Notes: generated by a model from the letters alone, not told the origin. A DNA stretch of 64,000 bases from Hydnum rufescens UP504 (GCA_014904985.1 MU129106.1:44971-108970); one strand, 5' to 3'; positions 10,631-23,347 are shown, numbered from the stretch's first letter. Translations and numbers: made by a program.

Positions 10631-11401
10631 TTATGAGAGGGTGACAGTAGCCCCCAGTGCTTCGAACGTCTTTTGTAGCTTCTCCGCATCCTCCTTGGGC
10701 ATGTTCTCCTTGAGGAGTTTTGGAACAGATTCCACGAATTTCTTCGCCTGTGAGAGCGTGTTCAAGGGGCGGGTTCAAGAGAATAGCACGAATTGCCTAA
10801 CCTCTACCAAGTTGATGCTCGGCATAATAGTCTTGATTTCGCGTATTATTTTTGCTTTTGCTGCAGCATCGAACTTTTCGAGTGTCACATTGAAGATGGT
10901 CTTCTCCTTAGGCTCCTCCTGAAGATTTATTTACGTTTGAGGGTGTGGCATCCGTGGAATTACAACGGTCAGAGACCTCACTTACCTCGACGGGGGCCGC
11001 GTCTTCCACAGCAGCAGGAGCCGCGCCAAGTGGGATTGCGGAGGCTGTGGGCATTGAAGATTTCCTGAATATTTAACCGAGACTTAATGCAGTGGTCAGC
11101 CAGAAAACCCATCAGCACGTTTGTTTGGTCTTACTTTCAGGAGTGAGACAAGGTCTGCTGCTTGAAGTAGAGTGAGGCCAGAAATGTCATCCACTATGCG
11201 ATTTAATTTTGGATCTGTTTTCGCAGCTGTTGGGAGATGTGCTACTTCTGCCGGTGGGGATGATGCAGTCTCGGCAGCCGTAGCTAGGCCACGAGATGGA
11301 CGCCTAGAAAAGCAAAACAAAACAGGAAGGCACCCAAGCCGATCCCATAAAGTAAGAAAGCACGCTGCCTACGCATTATAGAGTGTTCGATAGAACGGCA
11401 T
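10631..11401 (-). CDS. MRPL12: Mitochondrial ribosomal protein L12 (bL12m)
   Basis: Mitochondrial homologue of bacterial L7/L12, the stalk protein that recruits translation factors to the large ribosomal subunit. Exon 1 starts at ATG 11401 and reads MPFYRTLYNA. A 65 bp intron splices in phase into RPSRGLATAAETA, a plausible transit peptide. The N-terminal dimerisation part contains DISGLTLLQAADLVSLLK. After an Ala/Pro hinge comes the C-terminal domain, KTIFNVTLEKFDAAAKAKII and KKFVESVPKLLKENMPKEDA, ending in GATVTLS. This matches the L7/L12 fold closely. The gene runs divergently from the PPR gene on its right. Exon boundaries near 11090, 10930 and 10800 are inferred from the conserved protein. 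Confidence 0.92.
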
Positions 11402-11661
11402 CCGCACAAAGCAGCGACGGAGCTTCAAGAGACCCATGAGACTCAGAACCCAGGAGAAAACAGGCAGGCCTCACAAGATGCATCTAGTACTTCGGCATTC
11501 TCCGGTGGGCTTGGACCGTTTGGGAGTTCATTCGGCATGAATACCTGCGGGTGTGCCCACTCTTTATGATCTTACGCATGATGGGACGAGGAGCAGTATC
11601 AGCCAGGTCGGACCTCGTTCCTCGGAGATCTTGAAACTCGCTCATTTTCTATCCCAGTCGG

Positions 11662-13524
11662 ATGCACTTTCGTCGCATGGAATCCACATCGAAATTCGCG
11701 TCCAAAGAACGTGAGGAAATGGTTTCCCAAGCCGGACCGTCCAAGGGTGTAGTAAACGAGACCCTTTCGCTCGCTCTTATACATGCAACCAAACAAGTGT
11801 CCTCGTCGCATGTGAGCCTGATATTCATCTCATGACTTTGCCTGTTTATCTCATGCGGATATCTCAAGGATGAATTAGACCAAGAGTCTCTCTTGTTTCC
11901 ACCTCAGATCGACAATGTCTTACCCCTGGGGCAAAACACTCCTTCGTATCCTCAACTTGAATCTTCCATTTTCCAGACCTTGCCAGACTCCGCTCGTACG
12001 GATGTAGAAGCTATTGCCTTGTTAGCTCAGTTACACCGAAGAATTATTGCCGCTGAAGCTGCGCCTGCTTGGGACGCGTACCGAGCGATTGTTATGACCC
12101 ACCCTCTCGGTTCACGCCTGCTCACACCACCAATACTTCACTCTCTTGCTCTAATACTTTCAAAATCTCGCCCTCGCACTCGAACGACATTTCTCCGGCT
12201 CTTGGCCGTCATTTCTGAACTTCGAAACATGGGCGCGACAGTACTTCTCTCTGAGTGGAATGCTCTTGTCCACTGTGCTGGAAGTGGGTTTCGCAAAGTT
12301 CGGGAGGAGGACTACGATACGGCGATGGGCGTCTTGAACGATGGGCTTGCTGTGAGCGAAGACCGGACGGCCTGTTCGCCCTCAGGCAGAGACTCGTTGG
12401 ACGTTGTCACCTTGAATTCGCTCCTGACGATAGCCGCCCATACCAGGTCTGAGAGTATCATGCAACGCGCCCTCGACATGTTTCAATCTCGCCCAGATAT
12501 AGTCCCAAATCGTATTACGTTGTTAACACTACTCAACTTTCACGCTATGATGGGCCAAGTGGACTTTATCCCATCCATTCTTAGTCGCATGATCGAGAAT
12601 GGCATGAGAGTGGGAATCGACGGGCTCAACATTGCACTTTGGGGATATGCGCGCGCAGGGTATCTAAATGTGGCCATGCCCGTGTACTACATTCTGCGTC
12701 GAAATGGCTTCCGCCCAGACGCGCTCGCTTTGAACGTGAGCACCTCCGCACAGAGCTTTTACGGAAATGACGCGACGCCAAATCCCATCCTTGCGGTCCC
12801 AGGGATCGAGGCGTGGCTGGGGCTAAGACCCGATCTGATCATGTACAGAGCCCTGATACAGTGCCTGACATATCATGGAGATCTCATGGGCGCTATTATG
12901 GTGTTCAGAGATATGATGTCTGCTCGTCCGGGAGAGGATCCAGAAACAAGAGTTGGACGACGACCTTCTCCAGAGAGTTATTCGGCATCCGTAGACGTCT
13001 ATCGATCTATATTCATTGGTTTCACTCGCCACGGTGCTGCTCCCATAGTCGAAGATCGTATCTTGGACCCTCTGGATTCCCTGCGAAAGTTTGGCATGCG
13101 GACGTGGGCCGCGCGACGTTCCCCGTGGGTAGTCTCCCGTCTAGTGGTGCCCTTATCAAGTCCAAATCCAAATCCAAACCCGACGGCGGTCCGTTCAGCG
13201 TGGACAGAAGAGAACCTCACGGCGCTATTCGACAACTTTCTCAACGTTCCGATATTCCCTTCGGAGCACCAGCGTGGAAGCGTGGAAGATGGACCGCGGC
13301 CGTTGGTCAAACCATCGATTGTGTACTGGGCGCTCGTAGCGTACGCTCGGACAACGAATGATGATCCGAAGTCGATGTACGGGGCCTGGCGGAAGATGGC
13401 GGAAGTTTTTGGGTTTGGGACCCAGCCGGATTCTCGGTGGAGGGTGCGCGGGAGGTTAAAAACGCTAGTCGAGTGGTTGGAGCGTCAACACCAACTCGAG
13501 CAGCGGGACTTTGAAGGATCATGA
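11662..13524 (+). CDS. Pentatricopeptide repeat (PPR) protein, probably mitochondrial
   Basis: A long exon of about 540 codons (11889-13524) carries PPR-like helical pairs: VTLNSLLTIAAHTRSESIMQ, NRITLLTLLNFHAMMGQVDF, GLNIALWGYARAGYLNVAMP and MYRALIQCLTYHGDLMGAIM. Spacing is near 35 residues and there are FRPDALALN-type ends. PPR proteins bind organellar RNA and act in mitochondrial RNA processing or translation. A short first exon from ATG 11662 joins in phase through an intron (GTGAGC at about 11812 to CAG before 11889). Upstream, 11404-11700 also contains a coding-like frame without a clear ATG, so the true start and transit peptide may lie further left. Convergent with the RGS gene, with about 110 bp between stop codons. 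Partner RNA cannot be told. Confidence 0.75.
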
Positions 13525-13632
13525 AGCTATTTATTTTATTGTCATTAATATCAAGGGCAGAGGAGGTTCCGTACACGAGTACACGAGGGATCTCCCATGG
13601 GAAACAGTACCATATATTAAGCAGTTCTACCT

Positions 13633-16049
13633 TCAACGACGGTGTAAAGGAACGGTGATGGCCAAGGATATTCCCTCCAGTATAATTGCGATCGCAGTAC
13701 CCCAAGCAATACTCCGCACTATTAGCAAACAGGTCGGGGGTCAGACAGCCGTTTCAAATTTTTAGACCAAGGCAAGGAGGAATGCTGTACTCACTCACAA
13801 CCTCCCAATGTGCCCGAACAACGAGAGAGCACTACGGATGAAAAAGGCATCGGCACGACAGTGGTTAGGGAACAGTTGAAGAGGTGCGCTCACCGGTTGG
13901 ACACTCGTCATGGGTGCCATGAATGGAATCGCACGTCTATCGCCAGTGAGATGCAGGGGAGGGGGCGCGGTGGGTAAAGCATCGAAAGAAAAGGGAATGG
14001 ATTGGATCAGGCGATGATGGTTCAAGTCATCGTGATTATGTGGGATAAGCTGACGCTGAATGGGACCGGGAATAGGATGATGGGTGTCCACCGGCCTACG
14101 CGAAGAGCGAGAAACAGACGAGGGCACCGTGGTCGGCCACGTGCGTGTCAATCTGCTCTCGGGGTAGGATGATCCCCCAGCGATAGAGCCAGTCACAAAA
14201 TCGGATTCGTGGAGTGAGATGGTGTTGATGAATCCTGGTTCGGGGATCGAGTGGGCGTCTCCTTCCGATTCTACAACATCATCGCTCACTGAGATTTGGA
14301 CGAGGGAAGAAGAGGGGGAGAAATCGGGGGAGAAGGCCTCAGAGACGACAATGCCTTCAGGGTTGGGGGGCGGTAGTGCATCTCCCTCAGGGCTCGAATC
14401 TACCGTCGTGCGAGACATTCTGGAAGCATAGAGCCGCTGATCCCGAGCCAGAACTCGCATTCTCTCCCGCTCTTCTCGTTGCTCCTCGAACTCGCGTCGC
14501 ACTTCGAGAGCACGTTGGGCTTCTTCGTCGTCCCGGACTCGGGGATCGCTCCGGCCTGTGAATATGGAAAAGGCCCGTCCAACCAAGGAAGGTTCCGGCC
14601 CCGATTCGACATGCCCTTCCTCGAGATCCAAACGCTCAGCAGGCGCCGAGGGCTGAAGACTGTTGCCGTCCTGAACCGCAGTGACGGAGGGGTGACGATG
14701 GCGGGGGTCTTCGTCGGATGACTCCTCCGCAAGATAAGGTGCACTGTTTTTATCGACCTGTTCTTCGTGTGCGGGTTGTTTTCCTTTCATTTCTATATCG
14801 AGTATCTTACATTCTTCAATTTCCCAAGGAAAGTATTGGCGACTGGATCCAAACAAGAAAACGCAACAGCAGATCTGCGGATGCCGATACATTAATATAA
14901 GCATTCAAAGGGAAAAGAAGGAATCAACGTACACCGTTTACAGTGCATAATGTCCCCCACGAGGCACACCAATAGCAGTAGAAGCTAAGGATGTGAAGGT
15001 AGGGTGACGTCTTCCATAATCCGTAAGCCAGAACACATATGAAGGCGACGACGAGATGGACAAGGCTCATGGCCGTTCCGAATGCGCCTCGATAGTTCCC
15101 CGTGTTCGTAAAGGAGACATCGACGAAGAGCTCGACACTTTCGTTCAGACGTTCGAGGACTTCTTTTCGAATGAGCTCGAACCGCTGCGGAGATGGATGC
15201 GCGGGACCTTGCCGTCCCTCTAATATATCAGCAATGTGGGGATAAAGTAACTCATTGTGAAGCTTGAGTCGAAGATGAGGGCAATACACAACATTGGTGG
15301 CTGGGGTGAGAGCCGACCCTTCTACGACTTGAGGGAGAAAGAATGTACGTTGGGCCCTCCACCAGGAGTATTGAAGCGATTTGTTGACGGAAACCATATT
15401 TTTCCTTGGGACTGGGCGGGAATGGTCGCCTTGAAGTTCCCGTGGATGCGTCTCGCCGCTCTCGCTGAATTTCACCATGGGGGCAGTGCGGTGGGGAACA
15501 GGACCAATGGCCTCTGAATGCACAGCTGAGGTTTGGGTGAGAGCGGTCATACGCGTGGTATTGGTTTTATCCGTATATCGAGAGGCACTATTTGTGGCAA
15601 GAATGGATGGCGTCTCCGGGGAGAGCTTGGGAAGGGATGCCTTCCATTGCGAGTACTGCGCTGTGTATTGTTCTAGCCACAAGAAGAAATACCTGACAGC
15701 ACATTCAATCAGAGCGCGAGCTGGAGGGCTGAGAAGAAATATGCAGACAGATTTTGGACCGAGCCACGATCGTGTTCGACGTAAGTGAGATATTGCTCAA
15801 AGTCAGTAGAGGACAGGGGTGGAGAATGTTTATTCTCCAGTATGTCTTGGAGAGTGACTTGGAAGTGAGGTTTTACTATTGGGTGTTCAATTGACGCTCA
15901 TGGGTTATTCTACGAAGCAGCCCACCTCGATAGCTCCGAAGACGAGGAGCACCTGGAGCTGGAGGATGGAGAACACGACTGGGGAATGTTTTCAAACCTT
16001 GGATGGAATAGCGGTATTCGACAGGAACATGGCTGCCTGAACGCGGCAT
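13633..16049 (-). CDS. Membrane-spanning RGS-domain protein (Rax1-like family)
   Basis: Start ATG 16049 gives MPRSGSHVPVEYRYSIQGLK, followed after a 56 bp intron by the RGS-like helices VTLQDILENKHSPPL, DFEQYLTYVEHDRGSVQNL and FFLWLEQYTAQYSQW. RGS folds usually bind G-alpha subunits. After a variable linker comes a second RGS half (ELLYPHIADILEG, ELIRKEVLERLNES). Four membrane segments follow: AMSLVHLVVAFICVLAYGL, LHILSFYCYWCASWGTLC, ILMYRHPQICCCVFLFGSSR (before RQYFPWEI), and after a long acidic, Ser-rich loop SIAWGTAIAIILEGISLAI. The last exons are short; WEVVMRSIAW is formed across an intron with donor GTGAGT, and the stop is at 13635. This organisation is common in basidiomycetes, where such proteins resemble the bud-site protein Rax1. 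Role in G-protein signalling or polarity is inferred. Confidence 0.8.
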
Positions 16050-16382
16050 TGGGCCCCCCGGAGAGAACTTTGCGAGGGGATATTTCCCTCGAGGAACACC
16101 CAGTGGAGGGGGGGGAGGCAGGGAGAGATTCGCACAGGCATTCGCACAGGCATGGGGTGGATTTACCTAGGCAGAGCCAAACTCGGAAATCCCCGTCATC
16201 AAGGGCTGAAAAATGCTTTATTAGGTATCATTGGCCGAGTTGAAGGTGATGAGGAAAGATGGAGAAAATATACAGTGTGAGTGGAAAGGAAAGTCGTATC
16301 GGCCATGAGAAGGAAAAGAAATGGGAAAAGAAATCCATCATGCAAACGTGAATGAAGCAGTCAAGTACATAGATAATGCGCG

Positions 16383-18492
16383 TTAAACAGAAATGGGGGC
16401 AGCGGTGCGATTCCGCGCCCAGCCTTTTACGGCGAGCACTAGGACGCACCAAGAAAATACGAGGCAGGTCAGGGCTACGACGATGTTAAGGATCATCATA
16501 ATGTCATCTGTCAAGAAAAGTGAATGAGTTGTGATCCGGGGGTCATCCCAGAGAATCTGTAAATCCCTCACCTCGACCGTGCCGCATGGAAGTAAAAACT
16601 ATCTGTTCTGTACTAGCAATAAATACTAATCCCCCGCAAGCCAAGGCGAATGCTGCCAGGGCTTCGGTGGGAGGGCGACTAGGTAACACGCTACGCTCCG
16701 CAGTCGGGGTTTGAGCCATAAGAACAAATACGTAAGGCAGCGCATAACGGCGGCAGTGACGAGTAGGTTCCCCCAAAGAGCATGAACCTGAATGGCAAAG
16801 AGATAGACTTGGTGGTGGGCAGCCATAGCAGCTCCAGTCACACCGACGACAAGCGCGGGAAAAGGGTTAAAGGAACCAGTATAGGTCGCAGGCTCGACAG
16901 TAGCCTGGGAAGAAGAGGCGGAAAAAGCGGAAAGGGCAAGGAGTCTGCGAACACGTTTAGACTCCAAAGCCATACCCACGATACCAGCAAACCAGAACAT
17001 GACGGCGATCGAAATGTGCTGGATCTCCTTGGTGGTGTAAGGGGCCCCGGGAGCCGCGCCGGTTCGCTCGAGCCAGGTGTTGGTGATACCGTAGGTGAAG
17101 ATGAGGGCGCATTCCGTCATCTCGGCGGTATGAACACGGGGTTTCCGATGGCCATGTTCTGCATCGGGTACGCGGTTCCACGCCCACCCAAACTTGGCGA
17201 AGGCACCGAGATATCGACAGAAAGTGAAAACGCCATATAGGAAAAAAATGCTACCCTCTGGAAAAAAGCGTATCAGGCAAGGACGAGAGAAAAAAAAAAG
17301 GAGAGACGGACTGATAAGGTGAGCAAGACAACCATTGAGGTAAGTTTCCCGACAGATGCCCGTGTAGACCACGCCCCCACTTAACAGAAGGGTGTAACCC
17401 AAGACAATCAGGGCCCATTCTGCAAGATACACAACATTGGCGCCGACGGAGCCCCAGAAGGATCGATCCGGATTGAAAGTACGTGAGATGGGAGAAGCAC
17501 TTGGGCTCATGAAAGAGGCATCTTCGCGCAAAGTAGGGGTTGCCGAGAGATCACTGGCATAGGAGAGACGGAACAAGTTGGGGCGACGGGATTGAGAATC
17601 GGGCTTTTCTAGATCATCGTCTTGGTCGTGGCTATGAGCGAGATCGACATCGTCGAAATGGTCCTGATCTCTGGAATCGTACGTCTCGGGCTCCTGAGCC
17701 AAGTTGGAATATTCGTTAGTTGGAGAATAGGATCCATATGGAGTGCCTTTAGACGGGCCAGCCACAAGATCTTTGCAGAAGGACCAAAATGCAGCGGCCA
17801 AGGTGGGCTGGGTGGTGGAACGCATGAAGGAGACGAAGCGACGAACAAAGGCAACAGCGTCAACAATGGCGATAGCGACAACGAGGACAAGGAGGAAGTA
17901 GCCCATGGAGGAGTGCTTTTGGTGCTCGTATAAATCCGGGGTGAGATTGGAGTACAAGGCACTAAAGAGCCAGCCAAGGAAGACTAGAATGTAGAAGAGG
18001 AGCTGAAGAATAGGGTGGAATCGATGGGAGGCGGATCTTAGGGCGATACCTACGAGATCAAGATTAGAAAAAAGAAAGTGGAGAGGAACGAACGGCGCTA
18101 CCGAGGGGAAGGACGGCGAAGAAAGCAAGGGACATGGTGATGACATGTGCAGCCATAAGACGCCCATACTGGGGGTGTTGACTGTGTGGGTCGTCGGGGG
18201 TCGTGGTAGTGTCGTGTTCCCAGTAACTGAGAGGGTCGGGAGTATGGTGTTGTAAGATGTCGGCTTCGTCCAGCTCGAGAAGGGGAGCAAGGTGGCCGTG
18301 GCCGTGTCCGTGTCCATCACCGGCGGACCCATGGCCTGTTTTGGGTTGATCAAGGTTGGTGACGTTGGCGGTGGGCATGTTGGGCATGTCATGGTCGTCG
18401 CGGAGGGCAAGTGCATGGCTCGGGTTATCGGAGAACGTCGCAAGGGCGTTGCAGGATGCTCCGAGGAGACACCACACAGCGAGCGCCTTCAT
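16383..18492 (-). CDS. YTP1: Ytp1-like multispanning membrane protein
   Basis: The protein starts MKALAVWCLLGASCNALA, a signal peptide, followed by a His/Gly-rich segment (HGHGHGH). The first membrane part reads RLMAAHVITMSLAFFAVLPL, then LQLLFYILVFLGWLFSALYS and MGYFLLVLVVAIAIVDAVAF. A hydrophilic loop with acidic His/Asp clusters follows. The second half has EWALIVLGYTLLLSGGVVYT, FLYGVFTFCRYLGAFAKFGW, ECALIFTYGITNTWLERTG, HISIAVMFWFAGIVGMALES and further helices, ending VVALTCLVFSWCVLVLAVKG. This two-part layout is the DUF2427 plus Ytp1 domain of fungi, whose biochemical function is unknown. Four or five short introns interrupt it. About 330 bp separate its stop from the start of the RGS gene, with both on the minus strand. 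The His-rich stretch may bind metal; that is inference. Confidence 0.85.
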
Positions 18493-19552
18493 TATTTTGG
18501 ACGTGGAAGAGCGAACAAGAGAACAGAAAGATTAGGGGGAAATCTCATGAGAACGCTGACAAATTCTGGCTCTGCAGAAATTCTGATGTCATCATGCCGG
18601 ACGGCGGGAATCGCTCGGCGACGACTGGCAGCGACAGAGGGTACGACGGCCGACCGAGGGTGACCGGGGGCGACCAAGGATGAATGCGGGGCGACTAAGG
18701 ATGACCAAAGACGCCTCCGCCGACGATGCTGGGTTTCCCAGGAAAGCCGCATCACCCTTCCCCGTCGTTGGCTGTGTTTGGCCTCCCTCCGACTCCCAAC
18801 GGTTACTGTAAATCGACCATCGACCGAGTCCCATCCGATAATGAGGCATGAAGTTTGTTGTAGTGTATCCAACTCCAACGCTGCATACCTCTAAAAACTT
18901 TAATTACAGTACTGTACTGTACTGTAATAATTCAAAAATCACGTAATGTCCGTTCGCAGGCGAGTCCTCGTCCCACCCCAATTTTTTTGTGGGTTTGCAG
19001 CTTGACAATGGGATTTAGCCACAAAACGTCGCCCCTCCTGCCACAGTTGGGAAGAGAATTTTCGCTCCAGAACCCACTCAGTCGGCCCGGAGCCCAGGTT
19101 GAATTGGTTGCCATGAAATATTAATATAACTATCCCCAACCATCCATCCTCTCAACGAGGATCCAGACCACAACTGGACCAGCCAAACAGGTGTTATCCT
19201 CTGTTACTGTGGAACCAACCAGCTGAAACTTCTGTAGCTGGAGCCCGCCATCCATCTTGGAGATGCTCCTAAATATAGAATTTGAAAGCACCCTAGCCTA
19301 GCCTGATATATGTATACCAAGTTAGTTAAAATTTGAATTCTTTCATGCAAGGCTCTGCTGGGCTGGAGACGGGGACGAGAGTTGGGTAGGACTGGCGAAT
19401 TGGCAGCCATGGATGCAACAATGGTCAGAAGACCAAATCACGGAGAAGCCAGTCACCCCTGGGGCACTAATGACTATTTGAGAATGGCGGCGTGGGGAAA
19501 TGCAAGGGTCTGGTCGAATATGGTTGTACTGCAATAGGCCATATACTGTACC
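18493..19552. other. Intergenic; promoters of YTP1 and the SDR gene
   Basis: No conserved coding sequence. It holds a short imperfect repeat of the type GGCGACYAAGGATGACC at about 18650-18712 and a CAGTACTGTACTGTACTGTA microsatellite at about 18905-18925. Several frames stay open over 60-130 codons but look like chance. Confidence 0.4.
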
Positions 19553-20949
19553 ATGTTATCCATCACCTACCTTGTAAGATCAAGAGCCATCGCATACTTG
19601 CCATCCCGCACTTTCTGCTCAGCCAGGAAACTGGCCTCACCCCTTCGAGGTGTGGACTACGCGATCCAGGCATCGCGTAGCTCACCCCAAGACGCCAAAC
19701 CGACATCTTCGATGAATTCTCTCTCAAAGGACGTGTGGCCGTAGGTCTCAGGCTCCCATCTCAAAGGGACGGGGTCATCGAATGCACTTCTTCTATCCCT
19801 CACACAGGTTGTCTCAGGCGGGCATCGAGGTCTGGGTCTCGAGATGGCATTGGCCCTCTCTGAGCAAGGCGCACGAGTCTATGCCCTCGATCTCCCCGAA
19901 AGCCCAATGCAGACTTCAAAGCCGTCTCGCAGCATGTGGCCGCCCTAGGCGAAGACCGATCGCTCAAGTATGTCAGCATTGATGTCACGAATCAACCCGC
20001 CGTATGGTCCAGAGTGGAAGAAAGTAGGTATGCAAGTCATCTTGGAACATGCTTTCATTCTCATGCACCCGTCTTCCTAGTTGGTGACAAGGAGGGACGC
20101 ATGGACGTCTGCGTAGCCGCTGCCGGTATGCACGCCTCCCCTCTTCGTTGCTATGGGTTCCAGTTAGCACACCGCATGTTCCACAGGAATCCTGGGGGGA
20201 CAGCCATGCTTGGAATATGAGGCCCAGGAATTCGAGAAGATAATATCCGTGAATACGAACGGGGTGTTTTACACTGCACAGGCTGCCGGACGACAGAGTA
20301 ATGTTAAATGTCCATCTTCCTGCCTTTGCCCCCTATCTCATCTGTGGCCTGGCCTGGCCTGCACTAGTGGTCCGTTTCGGAAACGGAGGGTCGATCATCC
20401 TCATCGCATCTATGAGCGGTAGCATCACAAATAGGGTGATCATCTCCCTTGAGCTCCCTCTCACTCTTTGCAGTACCCGTGGTGTCAAACTAAATGCAAA
20501 GTTAAACATCAGGGACATGACTGGGTTGGCTACAACACGAGTAAAAGCGCTGTGCTCCAGATGGCACGAAGTATGGCGTGCGAACTGGGCCCTCAGAGGA
20601 TTCGCGTCAATTCCCTTTCGCCAGGTCCGTGCCTCATCCATTTTATAACCCTCTCCTTTCGGTGCTCACGAGGGCGTAATTGCAAAAAAGGCCACATCCG
20701 TACAAAGATGACCTCTGCCCTTCTGGACATCGAGCCCGAGCTAGGTGCGAAATGGGCAAATAGCAATCCGCTCGGGCGCCTAGGGCGCCCCGAAGAACTT
20801 CGCGGAGTCGTAAGCTGGCTCTCTTCCGATGCCAGCACGTTCTGCACTGGTAGCGAGTAAGTTTCCCCGCTCTCACATTTTCACTCGCCTTCTTGATCAG
20901 TCGTGCGCTTCGTAGTATCCTCGTCAACGGTGGCCATACTGCCTGGTAG
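19553..20949 (+). CDS. Short-chain dehydrogenase/reductase (sorbose-reductase-like), with two apparent frameshifts
   Basis: A classical NAD(P)-dependent SDR. Start ATG 19553 gives a possible mitochondrial leader (MLSITYLVRSRAIAYLPSRT). The core shows IFDEFSLKGRVA, the cofactor loop SGGHRGLGLEMAL, VCVAAAGILGG, NTNGVFYTAQAAG, IASMSGSI (catalytic Ser), YNTSKSAVLQMA (Tyr and Lys), RIRVNSLSPGHI, NPLGRLGRPEEL and the end DILVNGGHTAW. Six short introns are placed cleanly by the protein. Two spots do not join: between DAKPT and IFDEF (about 19708), and between LPESP and NADFK (about 19908). In each the frame would be restored by a single extra base, the second inside a CCCAA run. Either the assembly lost bases or the gene is newly inactivated. 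The rest of the protein is well preserved, which favours sequence error. Closest known group: sorbose/mannitol-type reductases; substrate uncertain. Confidence 0.82.
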
Positions 20950-20984
20950 TCAATCTCTTTCTATTGGTATCCTGCCCGAAGAAC

Positions 20985-21046
20985 CAAGAAATAGCAGTGC
21001 GAGGAACAGCAGTGCGAGGAATAGCAGTGCAAGGAAATAGCAGTAG
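20985..21046. repeat. Short tandem repeat between convergent genes
   Basis: Four units of about 17 bp, AGCAGTGCGAGGAA with small changes, lie between the stops of the SDR and the MFS gene. They are non-coding for either gene. Confidence 0.75.
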
Positions 21047-21094
21047 TAGTTCCCTCCCATGTCAAGAAAGCAAAGGTATAGAGCGGAGAGTAAC

Positions 21095-23347
21095 TCATGG
21101 GTTCTCGGTAGCCCTTGTTTTGTGTCCCGCTGCCGGTACATTAACCACTCGGCTCGACAGGTACACAGCCAGGAACCCGAGGCTAGCCATCACTACCCAA
21201 ATGAGATTACCATGCAATAGATCGTGATCAATGGAAACGGCGAAAAGCGAACTAGGAAAAGCTGCCAGTCAACACGCCGCAAATAATAGCAATAATAAAA
21301 GGACCGGCCTCGTGAACGCAGGCCCGAGCGTACGACCTAGAGAACCCAATGTTTGCGTCAAGCCAAACAGCGTACCTGTGTACGTCGCGTCGGTCAGCAC
21401 GGTGCATTCCTAATCGCAGTTGTTATTACCTAGAACGTCCGGACTAGGCGAAGACATTCTAATCAAGATTAAGTTTAATCTGAAACAGATCACACGTCAG
21501 AAATATGAGACGCAGGAGGGATCCGCGGTTGTATCATACGGGAAATTAAGGACACCTATCCGGATTGGAGTAAGGATGATCGCAATCCCCACCCATGTCA
21601 TAACCGCCGCATTTTCCACACGCGCGAACATGTTTCCCAAGGGCATAAGCATAAATGCCATGGGCCAACAGGCCATCAAGCATGTATACATTCGACGGAT
21701 TGTTGAACCGTCGTTGCATAACAGGAAAGACGAACAATGATGACACAGTACCAATCATGCCCGAGATCGCGAGAACATAGCCAATCTGCTCAGGCTAGGG
21801 GGCACTTTGTTCAGCACAGCGATACTCTGGACAGAAGAATTCTTACGGAACGAGCCATTCCGCCCAACTCAACCCGAGTGTATGAGCACAAGACAAACAC
21901 AACTTCAAAACCGATCGAGAGGAAAGAAAGCATGAAGCTCGAGGCCAGGATCGAGCGTATCGTGGGCACAGAGAGCAGCTCGAATACTGTCATCCTCGGG
22001 GCAGCAGAACGTGCCGGAGGGGCCTTTGGCCGCGGGTTCGTCGTGAGGGATGATCCGTATGGGGTAGCTTGCCGGGCCTTGCGTGCAGCAACTATACTAG
22101 GAAGAGTCTGTAAAAATTGTCAAAGCTGTGGCCTCGGAGAGGGCGCAAGAGCTGTTCCTTGCCTCATCAACAAAAAGCAGAGCCAAAGTAATGGAGGAAA
22201 GCGTGATCATGGACGAAACAGCACACGGGAGGAAATAAGGCTACGCTCAGAACGAGGGGATAAGCGAAGGAAATTGATAGTTGAGTGTCAAGACATACAT
22301 ATTGACGAAGGAAAGTAGAGTTTCCAAAGAGATGGGGATACTTGGTAGCTGGATAGCTAAGGCTTCCACCAATGATAGGGCCCCTATTCAATTGCAATAA
22401 AGAAACGATCTAGGCCTTGGACCTGAGACCTGGGACTCACACGACACAGCCTATAGCCCATGTAGCGCCTATCATCGGGAAAGCTGCGAGGGTGATTGTG
22501 AGAAGCTCTAAGACACGATGCCTGAGCAACAGCCCACCTTTAGCTTGATTTGTGGAGTCTGTCATTTCGCTGACCATGGACGATACAACTGTGGGAACCA
22601 GGGGTCAGTTGGTAAGTCGTCAGGGTATGATTCTACGAACCGGCAATATTTCCAGAGAGCATTCCAGCCAGGGATCGTGAGATCAAAGCGGTGACCTACA
22701 ACCGAAATACGGGGAATACATGAGCACAGGAATTGCTTGGGAAGGAGGATATTTACCAAAGAAGAACTAAGACCAAAGCAGAGAGAGCTTAGACATACGC
22801 CAGATAAGCCCACGAGCAATATTGGCTTCCGGCCAATACGGTCCGACGCAGAACTCCAATGATAGACCTAGGATATCAAGAGAGATAAGCGCCAGCCAGA
22901 CGCTTGCGCGAATATTCTTGCCCGGCTCACCGTGAACAGCTGGGCGAAGGCAAAGATGGAATCCACTAGGCCAGAATAGAATCCAATCCGGGCCGGGTCA
23001 TCAGTGACCTTGAGTCTCTCCATCATCTATACAGGTGGTGGTCTGGGAAGTATGGAGCTGGGAGGCAAGGGATCCTTTGCGCGCGCTTACCTCGTTCACG
23101 TAGGGGAAGATCTGAGGGAGCACTACTCAGTGACCGAGTTGTGCGTGACAAAGAACGATCGTACCTGTGTGTAGCTGATAGGTTCTGCGAGCCTGACCGC
23201 GGCCAAAATCAGCAATTGGGTCATGGGCAGGGGAGTCGGGTGAGGGGAGGGAAGGAGGGGAGAGCGCTCAGAGTCAGTGTCATTATTTTGCTGCTGTCTC
23301 GCAGCATCGTAAGTCATGATGGGGGTCACTGTTCGGTTAGAAAGCAA
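21095..23347 (-). CDS. Major facilitator superfamily transporter
   Basis: Twelve-helix secondary transporter of the multidrug/general-substrate type. The start region reads MTYDAARQQQNNDTDSERSP with a cytosolic Ser/Pro N-terminus, then PLPMTQLLILAAVRLAEPIS as helix 1 and IFPYVNE across an intron. The loop between helices 2 and 3 has the MFS signature DRIGRKPILLVGLSGVC. After it come LISRSLAGMLSGNIA, VSSMVSEMTDSTNQAK and RGPIIGGSLSYPATKYPHLF, typical of the fungal family with a GP.IGGSL motif after helix 5. The last helix ends SLGFLAVYLSSRVV with the stop at 21097. Many short introns are needed. The start could be ATG 23347 or the ATG 33 bases further in. Joins checked in the middle (22.5-22.8 kb) are in frame, so I regard it as intact. 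Substrate is unknown. Confidence 0.85.
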
